Below are positions 15,290 through 22,280 of a stretch of 24,039 bases of DNA, in pieces. A model generated the notes under the pieces. The model did not search any database and was not told where the DNA came from. It worked only from the letters and a program-made list of their open reading frames with translations. How positions within the stretch are numbered: the stretch's first letter is position 1; each line of letters starts with the position of its first letter. A program made the translations under genes and the position numbers. This stretch comes from Conexivisphaera sp046536535 (GTDB taxonomy: Archaea > Thermoproteota > Nitrososphaeria > Conexivisphaerales > Conexivisphaeraceae), in NCBI GenBank assembly GCA_046536535.1, contig JAWDMO010000013.1:1-24039 (forward strand). The letters are read 5' to 3'.

Positions 15290-16342
15290 GTGAACGCGTC
15301 TGTAGCGGTCCTGGCCAGCCACTCGGCGCTCGACGTCCTGGACGGCGCAAAGGAGGAGGGCATGCGGACGATAGCGATAGCCAAGAGGGGCAGGGAGAGG
15401 GCCTACAGGGAGTTCCCCGTGGTCGATAGGCTCATCGTGTTGGAGGATTACGCGCGCATGGTGGATGGGGACGTCGTGTCGGAGCTGAACTCGGACGGCT
15501 CGGTGTTCGTCCCGAACAGGTCGTTCGCGGTCTACGTCGGCTACGATAATCTCGAGCGCAGGTTCCCCGTCAGGATGTTCGGCAGCAGATACCTCCTGAG
15601 GTGGGAGGAGAGGACCGGCGCGTCCAACTACTACAGGCTGCTCGACGAAGGGGGGATCAGGAGGCCCAGGACGTACGGTTCCCCCGACGAGGTGGACGGC
15701 CCGGTCATGGTCAAGCTCCCGGAGGCGAGGAGGAGGGTGGAGAGGGGTTTCTTCGTGGCCAAGGACCGCGCGGACCTGCTTGCCAAGGCCGGGAAACTGG
15801 CCGCGGAGGGCCTGATAAGGGCAGAGGACCTGAGCTCCGCGTCCATAGAGGAGCTCATAGTAGGGGCGCACTTCAACTTCAACTTCTTCTACTCGCCGCT
15901 GAGGGGAAGGCTGGAGCTGCACAGCGTAGACAGGAGGATCCAGAGCAACCTCGACGGCATCTACAGGCTGCCGGCGGCGGATCAGCTGGAGCTCGGCATC
16001 GACGCAAGGTACGTCGAGGTGGGGCACGTGCCGGCCACGATAAGGGAGAGCCTCCTGGAGAGGGTGTTCGACGTGGGATACAGGTTCGTGGACGCGGCCA
16101 GGAGGCTTGTGCCGCCCGGCATCCTGGGGCCGTTCACGCTGCAGGCCATGGTGACCCCGGAGCTCGACCTCGTCGTGTTCGACGTGTCGCCCAGGATAGG
16201 CGGCGGCACGAACGCGTACATTGGGGTAGGCGGGCAGTACAGCTCGCTGTACTTCCGCAGGCCCATCTCGATGGGCAGGAGGATAGCAATGGAGATCAGG
16301 GAGGCCGCGGAGTCCGGCCGCCTCGGGGAGATCACCACGTAG
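15290..16342 (+). CDS. purP: FAICAR synthetase-like ATP-grasp protein PurP, copy 1
   Basis: PurP makes FAICAR from AICAR, formate and ATP in archaeal purine synthesis, replacing the formyltransferase step of bacterial PurH. It has 350 residues from GTG 15290, a normal length. The N-terminal PurP domain starts with ASHSALDVLDGAKEEG. ATP-grasp follows (GPVMVKL at 137-143), then the C-terminal domain with RIGGGTNAY around 302-310. The loop after VKL reads PEARRRVERGFF (144-155), where the Methanocaldococcus enzyme has a glycine-rich PGARGGRGYF. This may mark a subgroup or a changed ATP site. The GGTN motif (305-308) is intact. First gene of a four-gene operon; it shares blocks of perfect DNA identity with copy 2. 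Confidence 0.9.
   Translation: MNASVAVLASHSALDVLDGAKEEGMRTIAIAKRGRERAYREFPVVDRLIVLEDYARMVDGDVVSELNSDGSVFVPNRSFAVYVGYDNLERRFPVRMFGSRYLLRWEERTGASNYYRLLDEGGIRRPRTYGSPDEVDGPVMVKLPEARRRVERGFFVAKDRADLLAKAGKLAAEGLIRAEDLSSASIEELIVGAHFNFNFFYSPLRGRLELHSVDRRIQSNLDGIYRLPAADQLELGIDARYVEVGHVPATIRESLLERVFDVGYRFVDAARRLVPPGILGPFTLQAMVTPELDLVVFDVSPRIGGGTNAYIGVGGQYSSLYFRRPISMGRRIAMEIREAAESGRLGEITT
15344..15381 (+). repeat. 38-nt block identical to purP copy 2
   Basis: Perfectly matches 16445-16482, both encoding GAKEEGMRTIAIA (residues 19-31 of copy 1). The proteins diverge immediately on each side. Confidence 0.9.
15665..15718 (+). repeat. 54-nt block identical to purP copy 2
   Basis: Perfectly matches 16748-16801, encoding PRTYGSPDEVDGPVMVKL (126-143 of copy 1, 132-149 of copy 2). 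Identity stops exactly before the divergent ATP-grasp loop. Confidence 0.9.
15882..15905 (+). repeat. 24-nt block identical to purP copy 2
   Basis: Perfectly matches 16929-16952, encoding the FFYSPLR motif. This motif is conserved in PurP generally, so selection alone could explain a block this short. Confidence 0.7.
16271..16333 (+). repeat. 63-nt block identical to purP copy 2
   Basis: Perfectly matches 17294-17356, encoding the C-terminal 21 residues from MGRRIAME to GRLGEI. The second half of this segment is not conserved in Methanocaldococcus PurP, so function alone does not explain the identity. Confidence 0.9.
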
Positions 16343-16354
16343 TGAGGGATCGGG

Positions 16355-17365
16355 ATGGATGTGGACGGCGTGCTGAGGGGGTACGACTCCGACGGGCTGG
16401 CCGTCGCCACGATAGCCAGCCATTCTGCGTTCCAGATACTCCTGGGCGCAAAGGAGGAGGGCATGCGGACGATAGCGATAGCGCCGACCGGCCGGGGATG
16501 GTTCTACTCCAGGATGTGGTTTGTGGACGAGGTCTGGGAGCTCGAACCGCGCGATCTGCCGTCCGTCGCGCAGAAGCTCGTCTCGAGGAGCGCCGTGCTG
16601 GTCCCCCACGGCAGCTACGTCGAATACGTGGGGTGGAGGGCGGCGCGGGACATACAGGTCCCCACGTTCGGCAATAGATATCTTCTGGAGTGGGAGGCGG
16701 ATCAGCACAGGAAGATGTCGCTCCTGGGCGCGGCGGGCCTCAGGATCCCCAGGACGTACGGTTCCCCCGACGAGGTGGACGGCCCGGTCATGGTCAAGCT
16801 CTACGGCGCAAAGGGGGGGAGCGGCTACTTCGTGGCGAGGGACCGCGGGGAGCTCGCGGACGGCCTCCGCGGGATCGACGGCCCGTACATAATACAGGAG
16901 TATGTGATCGGCGTGCCCGCGTACCATCACTTCTTCTACTCGCCGCTGAGGGACCGCGTGGAGCTCTTCGGCTTCGACATAAGATACGAGTCCAACGTCG
17001 ACGGGAGAACGCTGGGGCTCGCGGAGCCCACGTTCGTCGTCGTGGGGAACGTGCCGCTCGTGCTGAGGGAGTCACTGCTCCCCGGCGTCCTGCGCGACGG
17101 CGAGTCGTTCGCCTCGGCGGTCGTGGATCGCACGTCGAGGCCCCCGATAGGCCCCTTCTCGCTCGAGTCCATAGTGAGGGACACGCTGGACATCGTCTAT
17201 TTCGAGTTCTCGGGCAGGATAGTGGCGGGCACGAGCGTCTACATGGTGCGCGGGAGCCCCTACTCCCTCATGTACTTCAGGGAGCCGGTAGACATGGGCA
17301 GGAGGATAGCAATGGAGATCAGGGAGGCCGCGGAGTCCGGCCGCCTCGGGGAGATCGTGACTTGA
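16355..17365 (+). CDS. purP: FAICAR synthetase-like ATP-grasp protein PurP, copy 2
   Basis: Second PurP paralogue, 336 residues, 12 nt after copy 1. The ATG at 16355 has a GAGG motif 7 nt upstream. The N-terminal domain begins ATIASHSAFQILLGAKEEG. The ATP-grasp loop is the standard type, VKLYGAKGGSGYF (147-159). The C-terminal motif reads RIVAGTSVY (288-296), so AGTS replaces the GGTN of copy 1 and of Methanocaldococcus PurP; in other ATP-grasp enzymes this position contributes metal ligands. It lacks about ten residues present in copy 1 before the FFYSPLR motif. It may be the catalytic copy, a diverged enzyme or a partner subunit. Its TGA overlaps the TTG start of the next gene. Confidence 0.88.
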   Translation: MDVDGVLRGYDSDGLAVATIASHSAFQILLGAKEEGMRTIAIAPTGRGWFYSRMWFVDEVWELEPRDLPSVAQKLVSRSAVLVPHGSYVEYVGWRAARDIQVPTFGNRYLLEWEADQHRKMSLLGAAGLRIPRTYGSPDEVDGPVMVKLYGAKGGSGYFVARDRGELADGLRGIDGPYIIQEYVIGVPAYHHFFYSPLRDRVELFGFDIRYESNVDGRTLGLAEPTFVVVGNVPLVLRESLLPGVLRDGESFASAVVDRTSRPPIGPFSLESIVRDTLDIVYFEFSGRIVAGTSVYMVRGSPYSLMYFREPVDMGRRIAMEIREAAESGRLGEIVT

Positions 17366-18024
17366 GCGCGGACATCGTGTGCGAGGGCCTCGGCGAGGTC
17401 CTGCGCAGGCTCTCCGGGGGGATCGGAGTCCGGGTGATGCACCCCGGCGACGAGCGGATACTCAGGATAGAGTGGCTCAATCTGTACAACGAGCCGGCGA
17501 TAATCCGCGCGACCGCCCAGCTCATGGTCGACGACGCGCGCCGCTCGGGGATCCCGTACGACGCGATAGCGTCGATAGAGACATCGGGCGCCAAGTACGG
17601 AATAGCCGCATCGATGATCTCCGGCGTCCCGTACTTCTCTATACATAAGGTGGAGAAGGTCATCTTCGAGGACCCCGTCTACGTCGACGGCGAATCGGTG
17701 ACCGAGGCCAGGCCCTCCAGGCTCTTCATAGACAGGTCGACCGCGCGCAGGTACGCGCGCGTGCTCTTGGTGGACGACATCGTAAGGAGCTCGAGGACGG
17801 CCGAGGCCGCCTCCCGGCTCATCGCGCTGGCCGGATCCTCCGTCGTCGGGTGCTATTCCGTCCTGGACCTCAGGTTCGGCGTTCGGCGTTCGGCGGACAT
17901 CTGCAGGCCGCTCTTCGTCGTGGATACGGTGGACGCGCGGGGGCGCATGCACGTCGCGGGTGGGCTGGCGGTCGAGCGCGTCGCCCGGTGCGGAAAAGCC
18001 GAAATACAGGGCGCCACATCCTGA
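17362..18024 (+). CDS. type I phosphoribosyltransferase-family protein
   Basis: PRPP-binding protein of 220 residues; substrate unknown. The TTG start at 17362 overlaps the stop of purP copy 2 (TTGA), and GGGGAG lies 8 nt upstream. The PRPP loop is VLLVDDIVRSSRTA (134-147): the two acidic residues are kept, but the usual T-G after them is replaced by S-S-R-T. A hood-like N-terminal segment contains IETSGAKYGIAASM and YFSIHK, reminiscent of adenine or orotate phosphoribosyltransferases. It is co-transcribed with purP, so a purine salvage or PRPP-sensing role is plausible. Its stop overlaps the next start (TGATG). Three copies of GTTCGGC near the 3' end could slip. Annotation beyond the fold is inference. 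Confidence 0.8.
   Translation: MSADIVCEGLGEVLRRLSGGIGVRVMHPGDERILRIEWLNLYNEPAIIRATAQLMVDDARRSGIPYDAIASIETSGAKYGIAASMISGVPYFSIHKVEKVIFEDPVYVDGESVTEARPSRLFIDRSTARRYARVLLVDDIVRSSRTAEAASRLIALAGSSVVGCYSVLDLRFGVRRSADICRPLFVVDTVDARGRMHVAGGLAVERVARCGKAEIQGATS
17874..17894 (+). repeat. three tandem copies of GTTCGGC
   Basis: A perfect heptamer triplicate within the phosphoribosyltransferase gene, encoding FGVRRSA. Gain or loss of one unit would shift the frame over the last 45 or so codons. Confidence 0.9.
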
Positions 18025-18401
18025 TGGGCGTGTCCGACCTGAGGAAGCGCATCAGGAAATCCCTGCCGAGGCGCTACAGGCGCGCCTTCGAGGTGCTGAG
18101 CGACTTCAGGAACTGGTACGTGGCGGCGTTCGCGCTGCTGGCGGGCGGGCTGATCAATTACATACTTACGGGCTCCTCGATCCCTCCCCTGGCGTTCGTC
18201 CCACCCCGCTATCTGGAGCAGTCGATAGGCGAGACCGTTATGCTGTCGATCCTGGTGGCGCTGGGGCTCTACTTCGTGATACTCACCGAGAGGTCGAGGA
18301 GATCTTCCAGCGAGGGGATGGCGCTCGCGCTCGCGATAACGGCGGCCGTCCTGATCGCCGTCTGGTACCTGGTGGTGCTGGCGCTGGGCGGGATGATCTG
18401 A
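18024..18401 (+). CDS. small three-TM protein, candidate archaeal OSTC/Ost3-6-like OST subunit
   Basis: Membrane protein of 125 residues. It has a basic amphipathic N-terminus (LRKRIRKSLPRRYRR), TM1 at about 31-49, an outside loop with PP and PPRYLEQSIGE (50-70), TM2 at 70-88, a basic inner loop TERSRRSSSEG, and TM3 at 99-122. Topology by the positive-inside rule is N-in, C-out. I noticed a resemblance from memory to the membrane part of OSTC/DC2 and Ost3/Ost6: GG in TM1, a PP loop, Gln-x-x-x-Glu entering TM2, G-x-x-x-x-I-L then an acidic residue at its exit, and a short polar loop before TM3. It starts inside the previous gene's stop (TGATG) and lies 25 nt tail-to-tail from STT3. The OST assignment is inference. 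Confidence 0.6.
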   Translation: MGVSDLRKRIRKSLPRRYRRAFEVLSDFRNWYVAAFALLAGGLINYILTGSSIPPLAFVPPRYLEQSIGETVMLSILVALGLYFVILTERSRRSSSEGMALALAITAAVLIAVWYLVVLALGGMI

Positions 18402-18402
18402 G

Positions 18403-18419
18403 GGACGGAAACAACGTCC
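18403..18419. terminator. small hairpin between convergent operons
   Basis: GGACG, a 7-nt loop, then CGTCC, directly after the stop of the three-TM gene and before the STT3 stop. The stem is only 5 bp and no U-run follows, so terminator function is weakly supported. Confidence 0.25.
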
Positions 18420-18426
18420 GCCCGGG

Positions 18427-20595
18427 CTAGGACGTGTAGTTGGCCACGTACTGGTAGATGAGCACCTGGGCCCAGAGCCCGTTCGGCTCCTCGTAAACGG
18501 GGGTCGCATAAGCCAGCCTTATCGGATAGGTCGTCGAGTTATACACGAACCCGTATGTATAGAATGGAAGCTGCGCGTATGGGTAGTTGGGCTGCTGGAC
18601 GTAATAGGGGGACATCCCGACGAGCTGGCCTGTCGTCGGATCTATCTGTGCCCACCCGGCCCACCTGAGGGGCAGCATCTGTCCGATCAGCGTGTCGTTG
18701 TAGAAGTAGTCCGTGAACATACCGGTCGTGGAGTTTATGTAGAGGCTCCGGTTGTACCCGGCCCACACGATCATAGCGTCCACCTTTCCCTCGTCCCCGC
18801 CGAGCCCGTAGATCCTCCCCGACACCTGATATCCGCTCAGGTACGGATCGTTGTAGAGCTTCGACGGATCCGCGCCGGTCGCAAATACAGCTATGTAGAT
18901 CGGCCTCGACGGATCAAACGATTTGAAGTACTTCATAACGCCGATGGCCTGCGTCTGGTTGTCCAGGAACATCTGCGCGACCAGCGATATCTGCGTGCCG
19001 TTTATCGTCGCGTTGTCGACCACCGTCGTCCTGTTGCCGGCCACCTCTATCCAGTATCCGTAGTCCCACCAGGCTATTACGACGGAGTTCGCCGGCGTGC
19101 TTCTGTTGATCCACGAGAGGGCGTTCAACCATGCGGGGTTGGATCCCATGGTGGTGGCCGACGTGACGATCGTCACCGGGGTATCGTTCGGCATCACCCA
19201 GTACGCGTATGCCGGGTAGGCGCTCATCGCGACGACCACCGCTACCAGCGCTATCTTGCCGTACTTGTAGTAATTCAGCTTCAAGTTCCTGCGCTTCCCC
19301 TTGCCGGCGACGACCGGTCCGGGGCCTATGTTCCCGACCGCGTAGTACAGCCCTATCGGCGCGCCTATCGCCAGCGCGATGGAGAGGAACGGGAGGAGCT
19401 GCGCGAACGACGTCGCCACGTAGGTCGACCATATCAGGAATATCGCGAGGAGAACCGAGGAGAAGCGCCTGACCTTGGTCACGTAGTAGGCGCCCGCGAT
19501 CATCAGTATCACCAGGATTCCGTACGTAGTGAGTATGCTTATGCCGCTCACGCTCTGCTGCTCCGCCACCGTGTTGAGGGGCGACGGACTTATCCTGGTC
19601 AGGGGGTTGAGGACGGAGAAGTATCTCCCGGACAGCGCGTGCGGCGTCCTGTAGGCCAGATAAGCGACCCCGGCCGCGACCAGCGCCAGCATGCCGCCCC
19701 TGATCCGGAGGGGCACGTCGCCGTCCTTTGCGGTGACCGCGGCTATCGCCCCTATCACGAGCGCCGCGTACAGGAGGAGCTCCGTGGGGTACTTGATCCA
19801 GGAGAGCCCGGGGCTCGGGAACGCCATCGGTATGAGCGTGGGCGCCACGAAGAAGATCTCCCTGAGCGGGAGGTCCCTCCCCACCTTCAGTAGGAAGGGC
19901 GTGAGCAGGAGCGCCAGGCCGGCGACCCCGGCGAAGTTCACCGATCCGCCCCACACCACCTGTATGTAACCCATCAGGATCCCCGCAGCCAGGGAATATA
20001 TGTACGACCTCCAGCCGGAGCCCTCGATCGCCAATATCAGGAGCGCTAAGCTGAACGTCCCCAGCACGTATGCGAAGGGGGTCCCCTTGTACCAGCCGAA
20101 GTCCGTCCTGAGCATGAGCCCCGGGAGCACCGCTATCAGGAACGACCCGAAGAGCGCCGCGTACGAGTTCCCGGTGACCCTCCTCACAATCATGAAGACG
20201 GGGAAGACCGCGAGGCCCCCCATGACCACCGGCGCGAGCGCCGCGTACTGATAGAGGGTGGCGTGCAGCCCGACGGCGCGCAGCGCGAGGTACAGGACCG
20301 CGTTGAGCAGGTAGAGTCCGTTGACGCGCAGCGACCCGAGATCATAACCCCAGGGATACCACGCCATATGGTCCACAGTATGGAGGAAATCCCGGATGCC
20401 GGCCAGCCCGTGGGCCTCGATGTCCTGCACCATGACAGACGTGGCATAGTAGTGGAAGTAGGGATCGAACTCGTTCAGGTAGAAGCCGTACCTCATCGGA
20501 AGCAGCCTGACGGCGATCGACAGCGCGGCGGCCAGCGCGAGCCCCAGCGGCACGCCATATCTGTTGAGCAGCATGAGCGTCCGTTCCCTGGACAT
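18427..20595 (-). CDS. aglB: STT3/AglB oligosaccharyltransferase catalytic subunit
   Basis: Transfers lipid-linked glycan to Asn in N-x-S/T sequons on the outer face of the membrane. It has 722 residues from ATG 20595 (MSRERTLML). About 13 hydrophobic segments are followed by a soluble C-terminal domain. Catalytic features are NEFDPYF with metal ligand Asp44 in the first outer loop, a second acidic site in RTDFGWYKG, a TVAE motif like the TIxE/SVSE motif, and WWDYGYW at 509-515 for sequon recognition. The C-terminal domain holds about ten sequons of its own. A TATA element about 33 nt upstream (20622-20634) supports this start over an in-frame GC-rich extension to 20679. A single-gene unit, convergent with the three-TM gene. 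Confidence 0.94.
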   Translation of the reverse strand: MSRERTLMLLNRYGVPLGLALAAALSIAVRLLPMRYGFYLNEFDPYFHYYATSVMVQDIEAHGLAGIRDFLHTVDHMAWYPWGYDLGSLRVNGLYLLNAVLYLALRAVGLHATLYQYAALAPVVMGGLAVFPVFMIVRRVTGNSYAALFGSFLIAVLPGLMLRTDFGWYKGTPFAYVLGTFSLALLILAIEGSGWRSYIYSLAAGILMGYIQVVWGGSVNFAGVAGLALLLTPFLLKVGRDLPLREIFFVAPTLIPMAFPSPGLSWIKYPTELLLYAALVIGAIAAVTAKDGDVPLRIRGGMLALVAAGVAYLAYRTPHALSGRYFSVLNPLTRISPSPLNTVAEQQSVSGISILTTYGILVILMIAGAYYVTKVRRFSSVLLAIFLIWSTYVATSFAQLLPFLSIALAIGAPIGLYYAVGNIGPGPVVAGKGKRRNLKLNYYKYGKIALVAVVVAMSAYPAYAYWVMPNDTPVTIVTSATTMGSNPAWLNALSWINRSTPANSVVIAWWDYGYWIEVAGNRTTVVDNATINGTQISLVAQMFLDNQTQAIGVMKYFKSFDPSRPIYIAVFATGADPSKLYNDPYLSGYQVSGRIYGLGGDEGKVDAMIVWAGYNRSLYINSTTGMFTDYFYNDTLIGQMLPLRWAGWAQIDPTTGQLVGMSPYYVQQPNYPYAQLPFYTYGFVYNSTTYPIRLAYATPVYEEPNGLWAQVLIYQYVANYTS

Positions 20596-20621
20596 TGCTG
20601 GCGCGGATACCCGGGGTACTA

Positions 20622-20634
20622 TTTTAATATATTC
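20622..20634 (-). promoter_or_regulatory. TATA box of STT3 gene
   Basis: aatatattaaaat on the minus strand, about 27-39 nt before the ATG at 20595. The expected leader is very short. It excludes longer N-terminal starts, which would lie upstream of the promoter. Confidence 0.65.
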
Positions 20635-20821
20635 GGCTCGACACGGCGCCGCGTGCATTTGAAGCTCGAGGATCCACATGATACCTGTGCCGATTCGCCT
20701 TCATGGAGGGGCATACTCGACCATCGTTGGACGGCCATCGGGATCCTTCCGGGAAACCGGGAAACGGCCTCGAATATCGCTGATACGACTCCATGGCGAA
20801 TGTCATATCATGCGCACGGGT

Positions 20822-22252
20822 TCATCGACCGTGCGCCTGAAAGTCGTGTTTTCCCCTGACGAGCGACATCGCGGCCGACGCGATCAGCAACGCCACCGAT
20901 ATCATGAAGGCGAATCCCTGGCCCCTCAGGTAGGCGAGCGCCATCGCCGCGGGGAGCCTGCCGCTGAGCGTCCCTATGAACAGCTCGTACACAATGTATG
21001 CCGGCAGGACGGAGGTCGCGGCAGTGAGCGCTATTATGAAGCTCAGGACCATGCCCGTGTTCCTCATCATGTTCATGACCCCGGAGGCGACGCCGTAGCG
21101 CCGCGGGGGGGAGGAGGACATTATCGCGCTCGTGTTCGCAGGCCAGAACATCCCGCCGCCCACGCCGTAGATCGCCTCGAGCGCCGCCACGGACAGGAGG
21201 GATGTCGAGGGAGTTATCCCGCTCAGCATGTAGAGGGCTGCGGCCTGTATGAACAGGCCGGCGGTGGCCACCACCCTGGCGCCCACGCGGTCGCTCAGCC
21301 GTCCAGCGTAGGGTCCTATGGACATCGACATTATCGACATCGGCAGCAATAGATATGCTGCCGTCAGTATCGGGACCCCCGCTATCCCCTCGAAGTAGAA
21401 CATCAGGAGGAAGTTCACCGCGAATAGCGCGAGCGACTGCAACATGGCAACGGCGACGGAGAACGAGAATATGCGGTTCCTGAAGAGCGAGAAATCGACT
21501 ATCGGGTCGGCGCTGAACTTGGCCTCCCAGACCGCGAACGACGCGAAGATCGCGAGCGACGCCGCCATGAAGGCGTACACGTACGGATCGGACCACGAGT
21601 AGAGGAGCCCCCATGTGAACGCCAACAGCAGGGACAGCAGGCCCGCGGTGAACGTCCCGGCGCCCACGAGGTCGAAGCTCTCGCCCCCGCCCGCCCTTGA
21701 ATCGGACGTTATCGCCCTGTACGCCCACAGCGTGCCGAAGATCCCTATGGGTACGTTTATCAGGAATATCGCCCTCCATGTGGTGTACGTTATTATCAGG
21801 CCCCCGAGGACTATTCCCAGGACGGAGCCGGCCCCCCATACTATCGAGTTCATGCCGAACGCCCTGCCCCTCTCCTGGGGCGGGAATGCCTGCGAGATCA
21901 GCGCGAACGAGTTGGCCGTGAGCAGCGCCGCGCCTATTCCCTGTATGGCCCTGAACGCGACGAGCGAGGGCCCGTTGGGCGCGAGCCCTGAGAGCGCCGA
22001 CCCTATTATGAAAACTATGAAGCCCGCGTTGTACATGCGCTTCCTTCCGTATATGTCCCCCATCCGTCCCAGGCTGAGCACGAGCGCCGTGTTCACGAGG
22101 AGGTACGCGACGACCACCCAGACCATCGTTATGTAGTCCGTGTGAAGATCCTCGGCGATCGGAAGTATGGCGAGTACGACTATTGTACCATCGATGGCCG
22201 ACATCAGGCTGCCGACCATGGTGACCGACCATACCCTCCACTTGTACTCCAT
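20822..22252 (-). CDS. MFS multidrug exporter, DHA2 (14-TM) type
   Basis: Proton-coupled efflux transporter of the cytoplasmic membrane, 476 residues. The N-terminal SLMSAIDGTIVVLAILPIAEDL segment is typical of EmrB/QacA-type exporters, with the acidic residue in TM1. Motif A is GRMGDIYGRKRMY after TM2, and antiporter motif C is GAGSVLGIVLGGLI in TM5. About 14 hydrophobic segments are seen, with an extra pair mid-chain. The substrate cannot be read from sequence. ATG 22252 follows a TAAATTT element by about 25 nt, and a perfect palindrome (22286-22302) sits just upstream. It is downstream of the trx gene pair on the same strand but has its own promoter-like signals. Confidence 0.9.
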   Translation of the reverse strand: MEYKWRVWSVTMVGSLMSAIDGTIVVLAILPIAEDLHTDYITMVWVVVAYLLVNTALVLSLGRMGDIYGRKRMYNAGFIVFIIGSALSGLAPNGPSLVAFRAIQGIGAALLTANSFALISQAFPPQERGRAFGMNSIVWGAGSVLGIVLGGLIITYTTWRAIFLINVPIGIFGTLWAYRAITSDSRAGGGESFDLVGAGTFTAGLLSLLLAFTWGLLYSWSDPYVYAFMAASLAIFASFAVWEAKFSADPIVDFSLFRNRIFSFSVAVAMLQSLALFAVNFLLMFYFEGIAGVPILTAAYLLLPMSIMSMSIGPYAGRLSDRVGARVVATAGLFIQAAALYMLSGITPSTSLLSVAALEAIYGVGGGMFWPANTSAIMSSSPPRRYGVASGVMNMMRNTGMVLSFIIALTAATSVLPAYIVYELFIGTLSGRLPAAMALAYLRGQGFAFMISVALLIASAAMSLVRGKHDFQAHGR

Positions 22253-22272
22253 GGGCGGTGCCCGTTGGGTAG

Positions 22273-22280
22273 GAAATTTA
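22273..22280 (-). promoter_or_regulatory. TATA-like element of MFS gene
   Basis: TAAATTTC on the minus strand about 25 nt before the ATG at 22252. It overlaps the last codon of the upstream gene, so the MFS gene can be expressed apart from it. Confidence 0.4.

Noticed and set aside
15239..16930. 563-codon minus-strand frame across both purP genes
   Set aside because: It mirrors the coding strand bias of two recognised genes, including the duplicated blocks, and has no recognisable domain.
20596..20679. Upstream extension of STT3
   Set aside because: The TATA element lies inside it, so it is unlikely to be in the transcript, and it has no family similarity.
20808..22241. 477-codon frame parallel to the MFS gene
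   Set aside because: Same strand, shifted frame; Arg/Gly/His-rich product with no hydrophobic segments, while the other frame gives a textbook MFS protein.
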